This document shows, piece after piece, positions 34,791 through 47,000 of a stretch of 64,000 bases of DNA. Below the pieces are notes generated by a model that ran no database searches, was not told where the DNA came from, and saw only the letters and a program-made list of their open reading frames with translations. The first letter of the stretch is position 1; each line of letters starts with the position of its first letter. A program made the position numbers and the translations under genes. Source of the DNA: Aplysia californica (lineage: Eukaryota; Mollusca; Gastropoda; Aplysiida; Aplysiidae); the NCBI RefSeq assembly GCF_000002075.1, contig NW_004797752.1:290918-354917 (forward strand), read 5' to 3'.

Positions 34791-35358
34791 AGTGATTGTG
34801 GGTGACGAATTACATCAGAAAGTGTTCTTGCCACTTTGTAATCACAGTAAGGGAATTTTTCTTGTGTTTTGAGCTTTATTTCCAGACTGGAATTTAAAAA
34901 CCGTTACTGTCTCATATGATTTGGAATGGATTTGTGCAGTTCAGTGGCTTGGTTCAGTTACAGACTTACTTTACATACACATGGAATAGGCAATGGTGGC
35001 AAATGGAAAAAAACAACAACTAAAGAACAAACATCCTTCACCAGCCAGCCTGTCTACAAAATATTTCTATGTGAAGTGTTGTGAACATTTTAGGAAGTTG
35101 GAAAGGCTCTTGCATCTTTTTCCATCTCTCCACCACTGTCTGTTGTGCTTATTTTATCTGGCATCTGCATTTGTTGCTATTTTTTGTCGAAAAGTTGCCA
35201 CAAAAATGGCAAAAGTTGCCATTAATTTTCAAGCTTTCAACTCTCTGTGACGACGTATATAGCAATATGTTGATAGAGGTAACTTAATCTAAAACACCTG
35301 AATTTCTTGTGCTGTTTTAAACATCCAGATATCATTTGCAACCACACTGAGTGTTTAG
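34791..35358. other. Region downstream of MYBBP1A, no feature recognised
   Basis: Intergenic; no frame or repeat that I can name. Confidence 0.5.
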
Positions 35359-35540
35359 TTTTAGTAGAGGTTTTACGGCGCTCGCAACTGCATAAGGTCA
35401 TATGAGCGCCAGAAGATTAGAGGTGTTACGAGAGAGTAACAAACATAGTAGAGAAGAAGGGGAGATAAGGACGATAGATGTTTCATTGGAAAAAAGAAGC
35501 AAACCACACCAGAGCACCCGCCAACCACCCACACACAGAG
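35359..35540 (-). mobile_element. SINE-B copy
   Basis: Minus-strand copy: inverse of gcgctcatatgaccttatgc at 35385-35410 and of ggtttgcttctt at about 35490; nearly identical to 37297-37473. Confidence 0.75.
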
Positions 35541-35916
35541 TGTAAAAACGAGAAAAATAAAGGTTTCACAAAAGAATGAAATAAAAATTAGAACAGCAAA
35601 TAAACAACCACAAAAATTAACAAATAAGGGCATGTCTCTACCCATCCATACACAGGCCATTTTAACCCTAAAGCGTGTAATTCAAGAAAAAGTACAGGAT
35701 CTAACATGTAGATCATGGAATCACACACAAGGGGCCTGCCAGTGTCAGTTTTCCTTTTTGGTGGAGACACGCTGTAACATAACTATAACACATTTTAAAA
35801 AAAACTGAAATGGAAAAACAACAAACCAGAACAATAACGAGGGGAAAAAAATCAACACACCAACAAAATAAAACACAACAAAGAGGGAAACATGAAAGAG
35901 AAACAGCAAATAAATA

Positions 35917-36694
35917 CAGTCTGTGCCGGCTTTAAGCATGCCAGCCTTAAGCACGTTTTTGCTATATAAATTACACGCCTTTATGCACGGTAACTTCGGC
36001 TTCAAGCACGCTTCATTTACAAGACAGTCAATATTTTCATGATGACCCATCGAAGTTCGAACAGTCTACACCGCAGCAGTGGAGTATGTCAAGAGAAACA
36101 CAAAGAACGCAAGTGATGGACACACACACTCACACGGGCGGAGAGGAAGGCAGAGAGATGCACACAGTCGTGCGCGCGGACATAGGATCTAGCCTAGGCC
36201 TAGCTGGGCAAAGCTACACACGACCAAAAAAGAATACAAAGAGAGTCGGGGAGACGAGAAAGGGAGGCTGGCTGCGATTTCACCTTCGACCCTCGCTATC
36301 CATTAATCCTGATTGTGTATCACGCGCGAGGTGGGATGAAGGCGGTGGTATGAGTGGCAGAGCGGGCAGGTGGTACGCACAGGCAGTGTGTTACAGTAGG
36401 CCTAGTGTGCTGTATCGTGACTGGCCGTCGAAATTAAGTTTTCATTTTCCACTCGACCACAAAACAAAAACAAACAATAAACAAGCGAACAAAAACTATC
36501 ATGGCGGGTGTCTAAATAACAGTGCACACTTTTGCGGGACCGCTATAGGCCTACTTACAAACAGAGGGAAATAGCACGGGGAATTTTCTACATGAAAATC
36601 TCTGGATTATGTCTACTTCGCATTTAAGCACGCTTCGGCTTTAAGCACGCTTAAGCTTTCTCCCGATGACCATGCTTAAAGCTGGCATGGACTG
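35917..36694. mobile_element. pogo/Tigger-like MITE (type CAGTCTGTGCC)
   Basis: 778 bp, ends CAGTCTGTGCCGGCTTTAAG and inverted CAGTCCATGCCAGCTTTAAG, flanked by TA. A 162-codon frame inside is GC-skewed and unrecognised. Confidence 0.75.
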
Positions 36695-37296
36695 TAGTAG
36701 CCTATGTAATGTAGCCTACTTTTGTTCTTCACATGAAAATTACAACTCAATGTAGTTTTAACAAGTGAGAAAGAGACGAAGTGAAGCAAAAGTGAAAATA
36801 AGCTTTCTTTCTATAAAAACAAAAACTGGGAATAATATTCGTTAAAAAAAAACAACTAAATCTCTTTACTTTTCCCAGTTTTTGTTTTTAAATTATTTTT
36901 TCTTCCCGGCGGTAGTTTTTTGTTGGAAAAATGCAAAAATCGTGGCCGCGATTCACAGACCAAAAAATGCCAAAAATCGCGGCCGCGACAAACGCAGATG
37001 CTAGTTTTATTAAGGAGCAAAGATGGAGAGACAATTGTTCTCAAAGATGCCCTGTTTTGTTCAGAAGAAGCACATCACATGACATCTTTATTAGTGCCAA
37101 TAGGAAGGACATCTATAGATAATAATAGACAATAGTATCATTTTGTGTGCTATTTTCAATTTTACATCACAAAACATATCAATGATTTTCCGTTGAAGTG
37201 GAGTGCTGTATTATTTTATCTTGTTATGTAAAGTTTATGGAGTCGTATTTCACAAACGATACGGCAGGTAGCTATATTCAGGCTTTTTACTTACTT

Positions 37297-37473
37297 TTAG
37301 TAGAGATTTTACGGCGCTTGCAACTACATAAGGTCATATGAGCGCCAGAAGATTAGAGGTGTTACAAGAGAGTAACAAACATAATAAAGAAGAAGGGGAG
37401 ATAAGGACGATAGATGTTTGATAGAAAAGAAGAAGCAAACCACACCAGAGCACCCGCCAACCACCCACTTATT
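37297..37473 (-). mobile_element. SINE-B copy
   Basis: Closest relative of 35359-35540; same inverse blocks gcgctcatatgaccttatgt, cttctttattatgtttgtta and gggtggttggc. Confidence 0.75.
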
Positions 37474-37899
37474 CAGGCTTTGGGGTAAAGAAACAAAATC
37501 ACATCTGTATAAATATGAAAATGTTTTATTAAAACACATATATTTCACACATATAATGTATGTGAAGGTATTTTTTAATGACAATTTTCTTTCATCAGTG
37601 AATACAGAGATAAAACATGTTTAAAACTTTGTAATTTCCACATAATAATAATAATATAAATGAAATCAGAAAAAAATGCTTTGGCAAGCAAATGTACACA
37701 TACATTGTTTTAATATCAACAGTAATAGCCCTCAAAATATTTTTTTTCTATTTCTTTTCCTGACGGAGAGTTGAAAATATGTGGCAGAAATATTGACTAT
37801 ATGCAAAACTCATTATCGGTACCAAAACTTGCTATTGTGGGGTAACTATATATGGTCGCTTTTAAGGGCAAGCGGGCTAACCCAGATTTCAGGAATCTT

Positions 37900-38092
37900 G
37901 ACCAACACCAAAAGTGGGCATTGCCCTACCTATTGGAGAAACTATGATGATTGTGACACAAACTGAATGAAACTGATTAATTAAGTGCCTTTCCCAAAGA
38001 CTCTACTTCAGGTTGAGCAGAGACTCAAACCCCCAAACTCGTAGTCTCACGATTATGGGTGTGGTAGCCTAACCACAAGGCTACCGATGACA
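37900..38092 (-). mobile_element. SINE-A head fragment
   Basis: Minus strand shows atcggtagccttgtggttag (A box), gtttgagtctctgctc (diverged B box), and the body motif gggaaaggcactt. The tail half is missing. Confidence 0.65.
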
Positions 38093-38615
38093 CCGCCTGC
38101 CTCATCTGAATCAAGTGAGAGAAGTGATAATGAGCAGCCAGGACCTTCCACAAGTAGGCCTAGATCGAGAAGAGGCAGAGGAGACGTTTTGGGTACCTCA
38201 AAAGGACCAGGGAGGGAGAAAAGCAAAGTGGTACTGAAATTTAAACTTAAAGAGGAGGGAGGGCATAGCCCAAGGGGGGTGTCGCCACAACAGACTTGAG
38301 GTGGGAGTTTTATGACAAGTTTGAACAAGGGCCTTTATGAAGCTGAATGGCTACCAGACTTCACTCAGCAGCCAGGGTCATTGATAGACACAACGGCTTT
38401 ACTGAAGAAGACTTTTTCAGCGCCCCCCCCCCCTGCTGCATTTGAACTCATGATTAAACAGGCAAACACATGCCCGCACCCACCTCCACAAGTATTTTGA
38501 AATGCATTGGAAAGACATTTTATAACTGTTGAAGAACTTAAGAGGGATTTTGTAGGTTTACAAATTCCTATAGGGCTATATCATAGAGTTATCTCCTTTT
38601 TAGACAGAAGACCGT
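38087..38615 (+). mobile_element. piggyBac-type transposase relic, N-terminal part
   Basis: One stretch reads SDNEQPGPSTSRPRSRRGRG, the Ser/Arg/Gly-rich leader common in piggyBac transposases. A second frame has EWLPDFTQQPGS and AFELMIKQANT, like the family's F-x-x-x-PG and FELxVxxTN motifs, and ITVEELKRDFVGLQIPIGLY, like TVxELKxFLGxxIxMG. Stops and a frame change show it is dead. The later part is probably 40290-40460. Confidence 0.6.
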
Positions 38616-39237
38616 ACAAGGTTACATGACACGGAAACTTTTGAGTTCGTTCGCGGCCATGTTTGAGTTGGCCAAAAAGTTTGTTTACATATTACATGTG
38701 AGTGGGCATGTACCCTGCTCTAATTAAGGAAGGTGTTTTATTAGATTTGAACATGTTTTAATCCAAAGAGATTCTCTTAAAAGTGCAAGCATGAGAAACC
38801 CCTAGTCCCTTTCTGGATTAACACCTTAGAGACTTTCTCTACAGTTAATACATCACCAGCAAACATCTGATTAGTCTGAAAGTGGAAGATTCTTGACACT
38901 GACTTACAGTCATAGCCTGTGCACATCCATTGTAATATAACAGTATCATCAATTATATTTTTTAAGGGATGATGATGGATGGGAGCAACTAAAGATAAGC
39001 TGCTACTGTAACCTTGCTCATGACTAAAATGTATGATGTAATGTATAGGATATTAGTGACAATGGAAACCATAACCAGACAGCGCTTAATGCTGAGCTTG
39101 CTATATATGCACAGTATATAGTCTGTGTTTGGAATACATTTTCTATTGCACGAATGAATTTAAACAACTCATCACTGCTTCTGTCAGTATCAGGCAGTTC
39201 AGTGATCTGTTTTCTTTCATTGCATCATCTATTTTTA

Positions 39238-39610
39238 GCTCAGATGTCTTTATATGTTGCTGTTGTCTGCAATGGAGCCTTTAACAACCAATCGACTGCA
39301 ACTCGCTTAGGATGTGTCATCAAACATGACAAAATGCACAGACATTCAACATCCCACTGAACCAAAGACCATCAACATGATGTTCGATGCATGCCATCTT
39401 TTAAAGAATTTCTGCAACTGTCTTTGGGATTTGAGTGTAGTGTACACAGGAAGTGACAGGATCGAATGGCGGTACATTGTGGAGTTACATAAGTTTCAGG
39501 AGAACAGCAATCTCCACCTCGCTAACAAACTCCGAGGAAAACACCTTGACTAGGCCAAAAACAAAATGAAGGTGCCACTGGCAATACAGACCATCAGTGC
39601 ATCCGTAGGT
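39238..39610 (+). mobile_element. P-element/THAP9-type transposase fragment
   Basis: Frames read YVAVVCNGAFNNQSTATRLG, then MMFDACHLLKNFCNCLWDLS, IEWRYIVELHKFQENSNLHL, ANKLRGKHLD and, after a stop, KNKMKVPLAIQTISAS. The order DG..N..LG, FD.CHLLK, W.YI..L, KL...H, NKMKV.LA.Q..S is that of THAP9 and P-element transposases. No THAP finger and no ends seen. It splits the piggyBac relic around it. Confidence 0.75.
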
Positions 39611-39645
39611 GTGTGTATGTGTGTGTGTGTAGGAGGGGGGGGGGG
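39608..39645 (+). repeat. (TG)n and G-run
   Basis: tgtgtgtatgtgtgtgtgtg followed by a 12-base G run. Confidence 0.85.
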
Positions 39646-40289
39646 CTTGGCATTGGGATTCGGGAGGAGAGACTCTGAGAGAGGGTAGAGTGGTTGGGAG
39701 GGGAAGTACCCATGACACCCATGCATTTTCATACTTCTGAAAAGTTCTATAGGCCCTATACACTTTGATTCAGTCAATAAGAAATAAACCCCACCGTAGA
39801 TAAAGTGGTGATAAAGAAATAAAGTTGTTTTGTTGTTATTTTTTGTTTGTTTTAAAGCCTATCTCTATCTTTTAATTAATAATACATTTATTAGTAAAAA
39901 GTACGCTGTATTTTTATCTAGCAATAGTACGCCACGGCGCCCATGTTAAAAAAAATAAATCAACAAGGGCCAAGCCTCGCCTATTGCATACATTATGAGA
40001 GAGAGAGAAAGCAAGCCTTGCCCACTGCTTCAGCATGAACTCCTTCACACAGCTGGCCAACTCAAACATCGCGGATGCCACTATCGAATGGGGCCATGGC
40101 ATAGCAAGGCGAGAGAGAGGCGTTCTGTATCTATTATCTGGCCTACAAGTATAAATCTATGGGCTATACCCAAGACCACCTTCACAAGATCATTGGACAA
40201 GCTTTTGGCTCGAGGAGACGAAATTCTGACTTGTTATGAGTCGTCACGGGTACCAGATGATACAAACATCTTTGTATTTCATGGATAAT

Positions 40290-40460
40290 GCAGCCTGGAT
40301 TTCAAACGGACAAGACAACTACGATCTTGCCTTTAGCTAAGATTCAGCCATTGGTAGTTATCACGGGACCTACATGTCCGCAGACATCTTTTAACATTGT
40401 TGATGAATCAATAGCAAGATTCAAAGGACAGGAGCACTCTTTGTGAGAAAAGACAATTTA
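40290..40460 (+). mobile_element. piggyBac-type transposase relic, catalytic-region fragment
   Basis: Reads MQPGFQTDKTTTILPLAKI and FNIVDESIARFKGQEHSL. The second string matches the piggyBac motif S(I/V)DE-x-M-x-x-FKGR. Probably the continuation of 38087-38615. Confidence 0.55.
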
Positions 40461-40472
40461 AAGAACTGAGTA

Positions 40473-41433
40473 CAGTAGTCTCCGCTTAAACACACGCCTT
40501 CGTCATATGACAGGTACTACTGTATAATTTAGATGTACAAACGCAGTCACTTCTAAATGTATGTTTCGATCCGCAAAACACGCCAACAGGTAGCCTAAAG
40601 CTAGATAAGGGGAAATTTTCGCTACAACTTGCACAAGACAAGCCTACACAACAGGATGTACCTGTATGTGGTGAGACTGGCCCTCACACAGAATAAAGAG
40701 AGCGATGGACAGAGATTTTGCGCCCAACTTTCCACGGACACATTGGTCTAGGACCGGTCGGGTGATATGTTGAGGAGGGGTAGATAAATGTCTTCTGATT
40801 GGTCCCTCGAAATGCATCTTTGAGAGAAGGTTTCTGACAGGTGTTTGAGTGACTGCGTAATGTTTAGTTAAGTCTATGATGCGCACCACGCATGAACGCT
40901 GTAAACACTGGATAGGTCTCTTACTCTAATTAAAAATTAGTAAAGTAATCAGCTGAGCTCGAAGAACTTATTCAACAAACCACAAGAAAAAAGTCTGATG
41001 TCATCCATGCATTTACTGGGTTGCACTAGATGACAGTAAGTCCGAATTGGTGGCTTAGAAAGCCGCTTGGCGGAGAGCTTTTCTCTATGACTAGATCTAT
41101 CATCACGAACAGTTTTCTCTTATCTGTTCCCGACATTTTATAGTGCATATCAGTACAGTGAGTCCGTCTTTCTGCCCCCCCCCCCCCCCATTCAACGCCT
41201 TTGTATTCATAATTCATAACCATAGTCAGGGAGTCCATCACAAAACAGTCACGTGTCGTCATATTATCAGCCAAATTGACCCCCCTCCCCCCAAGGGAGG
41301 TCACTAAAATAGCAAGAAAATGAGATAATTGTGTCCCTTCCTCCCTTTGCACAGGTTCATGAAAACGCACACTCCGTAAAAACACACACAAAGGGGCCTT
41401 ACCGAGAACTATGCACTTAGGCGGAGACTACCG
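40473..41433. mobile_element. pogo/Tigger-like MITE (type CAGTAGTCTC), copy 2
   Basis: 961 bp, ends CAGTAGTCTCCGCTTAAAC and inverted CGGTAGTCTCCGCCTAAG, flanked by TA. Interior matches copy 1 (26553-27532) in the opposite orientation (gtgaggggcacactcacc region). A C15 run lies at about 41175-41189. Confidence 0.75.
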
Positions 41434-41898
41434 TACCACACTTTGTGACCAAGGTAAAGAACTATTCAACTTGATATACTTGTTTGAATTTTTAGTACAA
41501 ATCTAAAGCCATCAAATTCTCCATTGATAGGATAACAATATCCCAGTGGCAGTAAATTTACGCTGGTTTCAGAAGCCCACATACCCCAAAGTCCACAAAT
41601 CTCAAACACGAAAATCACGAATTATCGGGTATTGCGAACATAAAATGCTTGGTCCCGTTTCAGTCCCATATTTTCTTTGCATCAACTTCATGGTTCACGG
41701 AGTTCCCAAACACGCAACACTCGAATCTCGAGCAAATCCATTTCACATTCTCAACTTTACAGCCACGGATAGGAATTTCTTTGTTATTGCTACAGCCAAA
41801 ACGTGGTCCTTGTCTCACCACGAGAGGCTGGAGGAAGGGGGGATGGGGAAATGGGTTTGAGGACTGATGCTGGACGCATCGCATGACTGGCTCACCGC
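41434..41898. other. Repeat-like intergenic sequence, left part of an unclosed element
   Basis: 41560-41640 partly mirrors 42830-42900 (cgaattatcggg-like blocks). Position 42910 ends in cgtgtttgactg before TA, like the pogo-type end CAGTCAAAC. The left end could not be found, and the hAT at 41899 sits inside. Confidence 0.35.
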
Positions 41899-42620
41899 TA
41901 GGGCTGGGTGAGCACCCAGGTAAAGAGCACAAAACTGGCTACCCGGGTATTGGTGTCGGGTACCCAGGTTTTCTACTCCCCTTCATTAATGCTATGCAAA
42001 TGCACTTTAAAAATTACGTCCCTTCATTCGAACCTTAATAAATACTGAGTACTTGTCCGTACTGATCTCTCTTAGTCAATTATTGGCCAATATCAACTTA
42101 TGCCCACCACTTCTCGTACCTCCTTTGCCTGGAAAACAGCAGACCACAAAAACGCCACATTTGGGCATGTTGTAAGAATGCTTAGAATGTTTCCAAGAAT
42201 TGATCGGATACTTTGTTAGAGCAGGCCAATAGTTTCAATTTCAATATCCTTGGAAGCAACTAGTGTGCAGTTCTAAGAATCCAACGGAGAAGCGGAAATT
42301 TTCTAAGAATAACGTGAAGTAAAAGGGTTTAAATTATAGCTTTGGCTTTGTCATTTAAGCATAGTCTCTATCAAGATGTTTCAAAGAAAGTCATACACTT
42401 GGGATTACTGTGAGAAAATAAAAGACAAAAAAAGTGCCTCCTGCAACATCTACAAAAGCATATTAAACACTGACAGGTCTTCAGCGTCAAGCCTCTTAAA
42501 GCAAGCAGGCAGAGCAGTACAGAAACAGCATATGATAATTGAAATGTCAGGTACCCGACGGATACTCGGGTACTTTTTTCATTACCCGAGTATCAAATTA
42601 CCCATGTAATCCCAGCCCTA
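41899..42620 (+). mobile_element. hAT relic with a degenerate BED zinc finger
   Basis: Inverted ends TAGGGCTGGG (41899-41908) and CCCAGCCCTA (42611-42620); flanks CTCACCGC and CTCGCCAG match at five of eight positions. Subterminal ggtacccgac / gtacccgg blocks. The frame at 42376 reads SYTWDYCEKIKDKKSASCNI, the start of a BED finger (W-x-Y/F ... C-x2-C ... H), but the second Cys is Tyr and the His is lost. The rest of the transposase is missing. Confidence 0.7.
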
Positions 42621-43031
42621 CTCGCCAGGCATGAAATCATGCTGTGGGCAGATGGCAAGAGGTGTAACTTTCTGTAAGCCAATGAAATGAGAGGAAAGGA
42701 ATGTGAGATTTTCTGCTTTCCACTTTCATTCATCTTCTTCCTTTCACATCGTCAACACGTTCATCAGGGGAGATGACATGTTCTTTTTTAACTTCCCTTG
42801 ATTTTCTCTCTATTTCTTTGTATTTGGGGCTTTCACGAACATGACGAATTACGGAAATCTCGAACACTATTTCCAATCCCCGATGAATTCAAGTTACCCG
42901 TGTTTGACTGTATATATGAAGTAATTGCTTTCAGTGTCATCAAGCCCTGACTTTGTAAGTTAGTAGTTCAGAGAATATGCATTTTATGAACTCATATATA
43001 TGTATAAAATTCGCTGATAGCAAAGTCTTAA

Positions 43032-43614
43032 GCCCCAGTTACACGCAATTATAAATTGAGTCAGATTCGTCGTAAGCGAGAACTGTCTGTTTTACCGAGC
43101 TGTGTAGTCTGTTTAGAAGTTCCAATCTATCGTCCAGTTTTCTTTCCATCAGGGACATTCCTAGTCATTGACTTGACTGCAGATGTGCAATGCACCGGGT
43201 GACTTTGGTACGCAACTTCACCACTGACGATCAATTAAATAATAAAATTGCTAAAATTTACATAATAACACATCAAATCAGGTTCTCAGTGAGCAACTTT
43301 GCTTATTTTGAGACGCTGATTCCGAGATGTAATCAGTTTTTACCAGCGATAATTATTTTCAAAATTTTGAGTCCTAAGTTTAATCCTGCACGGCGACAAA
43401 TTTTTAAGTGATTCTACGTCACAGCGCGTCTCCCCCAAATCTGACCGTGATCGCACGGAAAATATCAAGCAGCCCTTGATTTCTCGACCGAGTCTCCAGG
43501 CCGTTGTCCAATCATCCAAACTTTGTACAGTTTTGTGGTTACACCTGACGATTTGTCTCATGATTGATAGATCTTCCAGTTTTTGTACAATTTATTGTTG
43601 CGTGTAACCAGGGC
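43032..43614. mobile_element. MITE with GTTACACGCAA termini, 3' of MUTYH
   Basis: 583 bp, inverted ends of 27 bp with about 23 matches (GCCCCAGTTACACGCAA and GCCCTGGTTACACGCAA). TTAA lies directly before the left end and one base after the right end. No protein remains. Confidence 0.7.
43591..43596 (-). promoter_or_regulatory. Possible MUTYH poly(A) signal
   Basis: AATAAA on the minus strand about 300 bp after the stop. It lies in the terminal repeat of a MITE (43032-43614), so it may be incidental. Confidence 0.3.
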
Positions 43615-43891
43615 ATTAAACAATGTCTGTAAATTCAATAAAAGCAAATCCATAAATTTTACATGTTTTATAAGAGCCATTTATATACAAACAACTTTAA
43701 TGGTATGAAAAATCAATAGCAATATTTTGAATTGTTTGAGACTGTAGTTCGGTGGTAATATAAAAATAAAAATATCAAATACTTGGGAAACAGTATCGGA
43801 GAACAATCAAGGCTGAGGTATCACGCTGAGTGTGGGTTTATAAAAAACTAAACAAATCAACAATTTTTTAATGAACAGCTCCGCTTACTCT

Positions 43892-44038
43892 TCATGTGTG
43901 TCTTTGCTTGAAGAAGTCTGAGATGGCTCTCTGCGACTTTTTCGGCTCTTGTACAATGACGTCATCCTGGTCACCGTTCTTTCTTTTACTCGCCTTCTTG
44001 GATTCTTCATCTTGCATCTCTTTAAATTTGTCAAATAC
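43892..44038 (-). CDS. MUTYH: MUTYH terminal exon with C-terminal PIP box
   Basis: 147 bp, [20 protein letters not shown] to [13 protein letters not shown] and [11 protein letters not shown] fits the PCNA-interacting peptide Q-x-x-(ILM)-x-x-F-F and corresponds to human QQVLDNFF at the same end. A basic patch (KKASKRK) could be a nuclear signal. Acceptor tttccag. Confidence 0.93.
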   Translation of the reverse strand, partial: VFDKFKEMQDEESKKASKRKNGDQDDVIVQEPKKSQRAISDFFKQRHT

Positions 44039-47000
44039 CTGGAAAGCAGGAAAAGGGGAGTTGTATGATTTTACAGCTTTAGTTCTTTTTAAAAGTAAAA
44101 AAGTATAGTTCAGTTCCCTAATAATAAATCTTGCCAGCCTTCTGGAACTTAACGATTTCAAAAATAGTGTTGGTATGATATGACTTGCTGCCAAACAAGA
44201 TCATTTGAAATCCCCCATGGGATTCATTACGAGTATTATATGAGGCAATAGCATTATTATTATCATTCATTATCAAGGGGTTAGATCTGTTAATCCTTTG
44301 AGCCTCGACCCCAGAGCCTACAGATCAGAGCCCCTGCCCCTGAGCTCTGTGTGAAAACCCAGATTAACATTGTCGCAGGATGATGTGTGTGTTTGGGGTG
44401 CAGCAGGGGAACCCTGTTGTAGACTCGGGGCTCACAGGGTGAAACTCCCACCGTGGACAAAAGTTAAATGAGATGTGAACATCTTATGTCAAATTTTCAT
44501 GTGAAGTTAACCTTTCACACACTCATGTTGGATGAAAAAATGACAAGAGCCAATGAAAACTAAAATGGAACTTGTAAAACCTCAAAGTCGGTATCAAAAA
44601 CCAAGTGACATAAAATATTTTCCTTGCACATAATTTTAATTTTAGTGGGCAACTGTAACTGGAAAAAATGGTGGCAACAGGAATGGTTACCAAGCAATAT
44701 TTATTCATGTCATTAACTAACCCATGCTCAGGCGTACGTGTATATGTGTGAAAGGCAGAGGAGGGGGGCGCGAAATGGTTGCAAGCCCTTGACCATCATC
44801 AATAATTTATTAAATGAGGCACCAGACATCCATGTCAAGTTGCTGTTTTAGCATCCACTGGTGGCAAATACTAACAATATGCGTATACCTCTGAGAAAAA
44901 CCTGCTCTCTCACCACAGCTGATTACTTTGTATTCCTGAGTACAGTAAAACTATCACTTTTTGCCATTTTACTTTATCTAACAATGTGAAAATGTCCATT
45001 ATAAATGAATTCTACACCACTGAAACCTCTTCAGTGCTTCCAACAGCTGAAGCTGAAAAATAAGGAAAATTCTGCCAAGGGTCTGCATAGGCCCCCAGAG
45101 GGTCCAGAGACAGAGTCCTGGTGGGGGTTGAGGGGGCGAAGTCCCCGAAGAAATTAAAATGTAGTACTTTTTGAGGGTAGAAAATGGTATTTGGGAGCCT
45201 ATTTGAAGAGATTGTCTGCAAACCATAACATTTATTTTTTCACCAACATTTTATCTTGTTTGATTTCTTCACCAAGATCTACATAATATATTTCCATTGA
45301 TGGCAATGTTTAAAAGCAGGTTCCCCTTCCATTGCTATTACAATTCAATTAATTTGCCATCGCACCATTGATAGAAGGCAAACCTGGGAATAATGAATAG
45401 ATACGTACCTTCGCAATACAGTTACCCGGCTTATACCCTAATTTTCCGTAACTCATTCGCTACGCCGAGCCGTGGGGGGCGGCGCGGCTAAAGTGCCGTC
45501 AGTACGCTGAGCCGCCCCCGGCGGCTATGAGACGTTCAATTTTAGCTTGGTTTCTATTCCAATCCACATAATCATATTAAAATAAAGGTCATAATATAAT
45601 GTTGACTTCCGGGTCAAGCGTTTCCACCGAGAATCGGAAGTTTTGAATCAGTTTTGAAACACGATTTCGTAGTTTATTCGACTTTGTTTTATCGCGAAGC
45701 TCAAATTATAGCCCAGACACCAGCCGTAGTACTTTTACACAACAAAATGTATCATTATTTTGCTCACTAAAGAAAAGTAGGACTCTTTTTTATAATATTG
45801 ATACTATTGGACGCAAATTGCCGGTGCACTGTAATTGAGAAATCAATATTTTTGAGTGCTAGATCTAGGCCTAGATCTAAATAGTCAAAATATTTTTCTC
45901 CCCAAAATCACTACTTTTGGGTGAAATTACTCAAAAAGTACCACTCAAGACATGTATAGGTTTATTCCAAATGTAATTCTGAATAATTCCATATCAGATA
46001 CGCGTATTTTTTTCTGTTTTTGATCCTTTTTTTCAAAATTATTTTTTCAATATCGGATGTTATGATCCAAATGTACAAATATTATGGAATGTATGTAAAT
46101 AACTGCTCATTTTTCCATATTTTCCTGTTCTATATACAGTCATGGTTATATTGATGTATCATTTGACTAGGTGCAAACATATTTTTTTAGTTTCACCTGA
46201 GATTATAAATTTTTTATTTTCCAATTTTAACCTCATCCAATCACAATTGTGTTGCATAATCGCCTCTTACAGGAACCAAAGTTGAAAAATACACAAATAA
46301 ATAATACAGATGTATTCTACAAACCATACTGAAAATGTTGGTATATAATATGTTGATATTTATTTGAATTTATGGCCCCAAAGACCTGTGAACTGCACAC
46401 TAGTCATCATCTCATTTCGCCCTCTCGAAAAAAATTCGTCCACAAGCCAAAAATAATACGTAGCGGATGAGTTAAATTTCACGCCTGAATGTCGCGTATC
46501 ACAATCTCGAAACACCACTTCGAATTATTCTTTACTTTAGTAGTTTTATGCAGGTTTTAGCATAAATTTATTTCATCGCGGCCCATATAAATCGTGTTCC
46601 CGAGTCATAGATTTTTCGTACTGACCATTTCTCTAGATCTAGACAAATTTGTAAAAAAGTTTCTTTCTGACAGTATTTTCCATCTAAGATCACAAGTCAA
46701 TTTACTTGATCAACGCGCAGATTTTCCAGCCGCGGCAACAATCCGAAGATAGACAGACGGAATGAGAGAATGATAGAAAGGAAGAAATTGGCACAAAAAG
46801 TTTGCCAGATTTTGATCAATCCACAGGTTAAATTGTACTGCCGACAAGCCCGCAATGAATGCATGGAGCATATGGGATAATGGCCGATTGCAGGAAATGC
46901 GCAATCTGGCAGGTTTCTATAACATTAACTTATTGCCGAGAGAATTACCGTAAATATCCGTAACTTATACTAGTATTAGACGATACGAAGGCGAGTACGG

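Noticed and set aside
36086-36574. 162-codon frame in the intergenic region
   Set aside because: It sits wholly inside a pogo-like MITE, has no recognisable domain and is compositionally odd.
43896-44108. Plus-strand 70-codon frame
   Set aside because: Antisense shadow of the MUTYH terminal exon.
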